64,000 nt of DNA, from positions 8,921,001 to 8,985,000 of the forward strand of contig OZ020309.1 in assembly GCA_963971305.1 (NCBI GenBank), in the 5' to 3' direction. A model generated the notes under the pieces. The model saw only the letters and a list, made by a program, of their open reading frames with translations. It ran no database searches and was not told the DNA's origin. The position numbers and the translations under genes were made by a program. Position 1 is the stretch's first letter; each line of letters opens with the position of its first letter. Shown piece by piece: positions 60,501-63,500 of the stretch. The DNA is from Arcuatula senhousia (taxonomy: Eukaryota; Mollusca; Bivalvia; Mytilida; Mytilidae).

Positions 60501-63500
60501 AATATCCTTCATCCTCAAGTTCAAGGTCAATCAAGGTCAAGGTTGGGTCGACAATGGATGACCCATAAAATTTCTGCTCATCAATCATAATTTCTTTTCT
60601 ATCTTGACCTCTGACCTTAAACCATGTGACAGACTGGAGTGGAAGGTCAAAGTTTGAAACCTTACATGGTAATGTGATGTTGTCATTTCTATACACAGAA
60701 AGAGAACTGAAGAGGATGCTGACTGATGGTGGATTCCCTAATGAACAAAAAAAATGTTTCTTCAAGGTATTTTAACAGTCTAGTTAGATTAATTATGCTT
60801 GCTCAACAATTTTAAGACAACTATTTTTGTCTTTATAATCTTATGAATTAAATAATTTACTGAGTTCAAATAAAAATAACAAAATTATTAATCGTGCTTA
60901 ATGTTCTGACACAAATAGTAAAAATTTTCAAACCAAAACAAAGTTGGAAGGTCATACCAATATCTTTGTTTCTATTTTAAAACCTTTTTTTCAAATTTTT
61001 AAGTTGATGTAGTTGCCCAAATGATGTGTTTCTTTATTTAATTCTATAAAACATTTAAATTCTCTGACTCACCACCTAAGACTGTTAAATATGTCATCTG
61101 ACTACTTGTGGTTCCAAACATGTTCGTAGCCAGACAGGTATACCACCCCTTGTCCTCCTCCCTTGCCTGTGATATGACTAGTGATTGGTTATCTCTGTCC
61201 CACAGTTGGAGTCTCCCACCCAACAGTAATGAGGTTATCCTGGTGGTTTGTTTCTCCTCAATGGTCCGTGTCCATGATACAGCCGTGTGGGGTGGGGAGG
61301 ATTGGATTTTACAGTGGACGATAATTGTCTGACCATGGTTAATGAAGTAGGATGGTTGTTGGATGGATACAAAAGGGGCATCTGAAATAAAGAAATTTGA
61401 GAGAAAATGTCAAAAATTCTAAATGGCAGTAAAAATTCAATAGAAATTTAACTATAACCCACTGATTAAATTTGTATGCATTTAATCCCTTGTTATCTAT
61501 TGTTATGAAATGGAGAATTTTGAATCTTTGAAAGACTTTATCATATATAAATCTTATATATTAATTGCTGTGAGTTTATTCAAAGTTTCTGACTTAAAAA
61601 CAAGTCCTTCTTCCATAATACAGCATCAATTGAGTCTACTCACACTTGCGAACATGAAGAAACATTTCAGACTGCTTGGTTTCAACTCCATCAAAAAACA
61701 TACAAGTATAGGTTCCCTGGTCTTCCACTTTTGCACCAGTAATTGTTAGGTCTTTGTCTATATCTTTTAGCTTGACCTGGTTTTTGACCCATGACACAGA
61801 GCTGTATGAGCCGTCTGCAGCATCACAAGAGAGGGTCACTTCTTTACCAATGCTAACGTAATATTCTTTTCTCTTGCCAGTAACCACTAAAGGTATATCT
61901 AAAACAGGAAAATTGAAGTGAACAGTGCTTTTTTAAGGTCACCAAGAACTTGAGTTTCATGGTCAAAGGGGCAAAACTCCAACTCAAACTAATTTTGAAC
62001 TTTCCATGCATTAAAAATTGTAATGTTTAAAAGAACTTATATAATATAATGTGAGTGATTAAAATAAGTAATTAAGATGTGTGAATTTATACAGTGCACT
62101 TGTTTTTTTTTCATATTCATTTGGGTTTTTATACAGCAATGGATGGAAAAAGAAAATTTCATAAAGATGCATGTATGTTAAATATTAAAAGTAAAATAGA
62201 ATGTGAGAAAGACTTGTTTGAATTGTTGTCAAGTTTTTAATGAAATTCATTCTGCATTACAGGCTTTTACATCATACTTAATTACAGTAATATTATAAAC
62301 GTGTAAATTTTTTGCAGGGTGATTTTCATATCTTAATTTGTTCGACTTAACTTTCCTGTGGGGGATATATTTGTGATATTTCTGACAATAAATATTCTTA
62401 TCTGAAAGAACTAATCATTCATGAGAGGGATATTTTCACAGATATTATGGCCAATTAAGCAAAAATAACCTCACTAAAATTTTCATGCTTATAATATATA
62501 GTCAATAAGTCAACTTACAATTTTCTATTGTCAAATCTATCTCTTCACTATGTGCCAATCCCACTGTGTTTTCAACATGACACATATAATGCCCTTCATC
62601 ATTATAATCAACATTCAGTATTGTCAGTGATGTATACTTATTGGAAGTCAACCTATACTTGTTCCTGTCTTCTAAAATCTTTCTTTTAACACCACCATTG
62701 ACCTTGACCCAGTAGATAAATGTGTTGGTTTCTGAGGGTTCCATGACACAGTCCAATGTAACATTTTGACCTACTTTTGCACTGTACCTCAAGACTGGAG
62801 CTGTGATCATTGGTATGCCTGTGAAAGACATCTAAATTGATAAGCATTTTCAGAGTTTTACAACCTTTATATATATGCACTTGTATGTTTTCTTTACTGT
62901 TAAATCTTACACGTTTTAAAAAATTTAAGTATAGGTTGTGTCACATTCACTTAGTCCACATCTGTAAACATTGTAAACATATTAATTTACATAGCTACTA
63001 ATTTTCATGCATTCAATATATCATTTTCACGATAGCGTGGAATAGCTAGTGAACACGGAAAAGGTTCTTTTATTATAATTTTTTCTGGGCATGACGACTT
63101 CCTGTGCAAGAAAGAGCAATAGATCAAAATAAATACTGCTTTGTTGTTTATTAATGATGGAAACTTCAATTCTGGAAATATTTCTACACATGTAAGAATA
63201 ATTTTTCATTCTATTGAACTATTTACCGTTTATAAAGATATCACTGTTTTAATAAACCTACAAACACTTTGCATAAGTCTATGGGGCAGCAAACCAGCTT
63301 GACTAAAAACTGTTAAAGTCACGTCATAATTTCTGTCTAATTGGGGGATTTTTCCAGAAAAGCAATGAACTTGAAAATCACTTATTCAATGTCTTTTTGT
63401 AGTGGCTATTTATTTTCAGTTTTAAATCATTATACTTTGTTTACATATAAAAATTGCATCATGCATGTACTGTTTTTTGTGGATTTTTGTTAACCGCCAT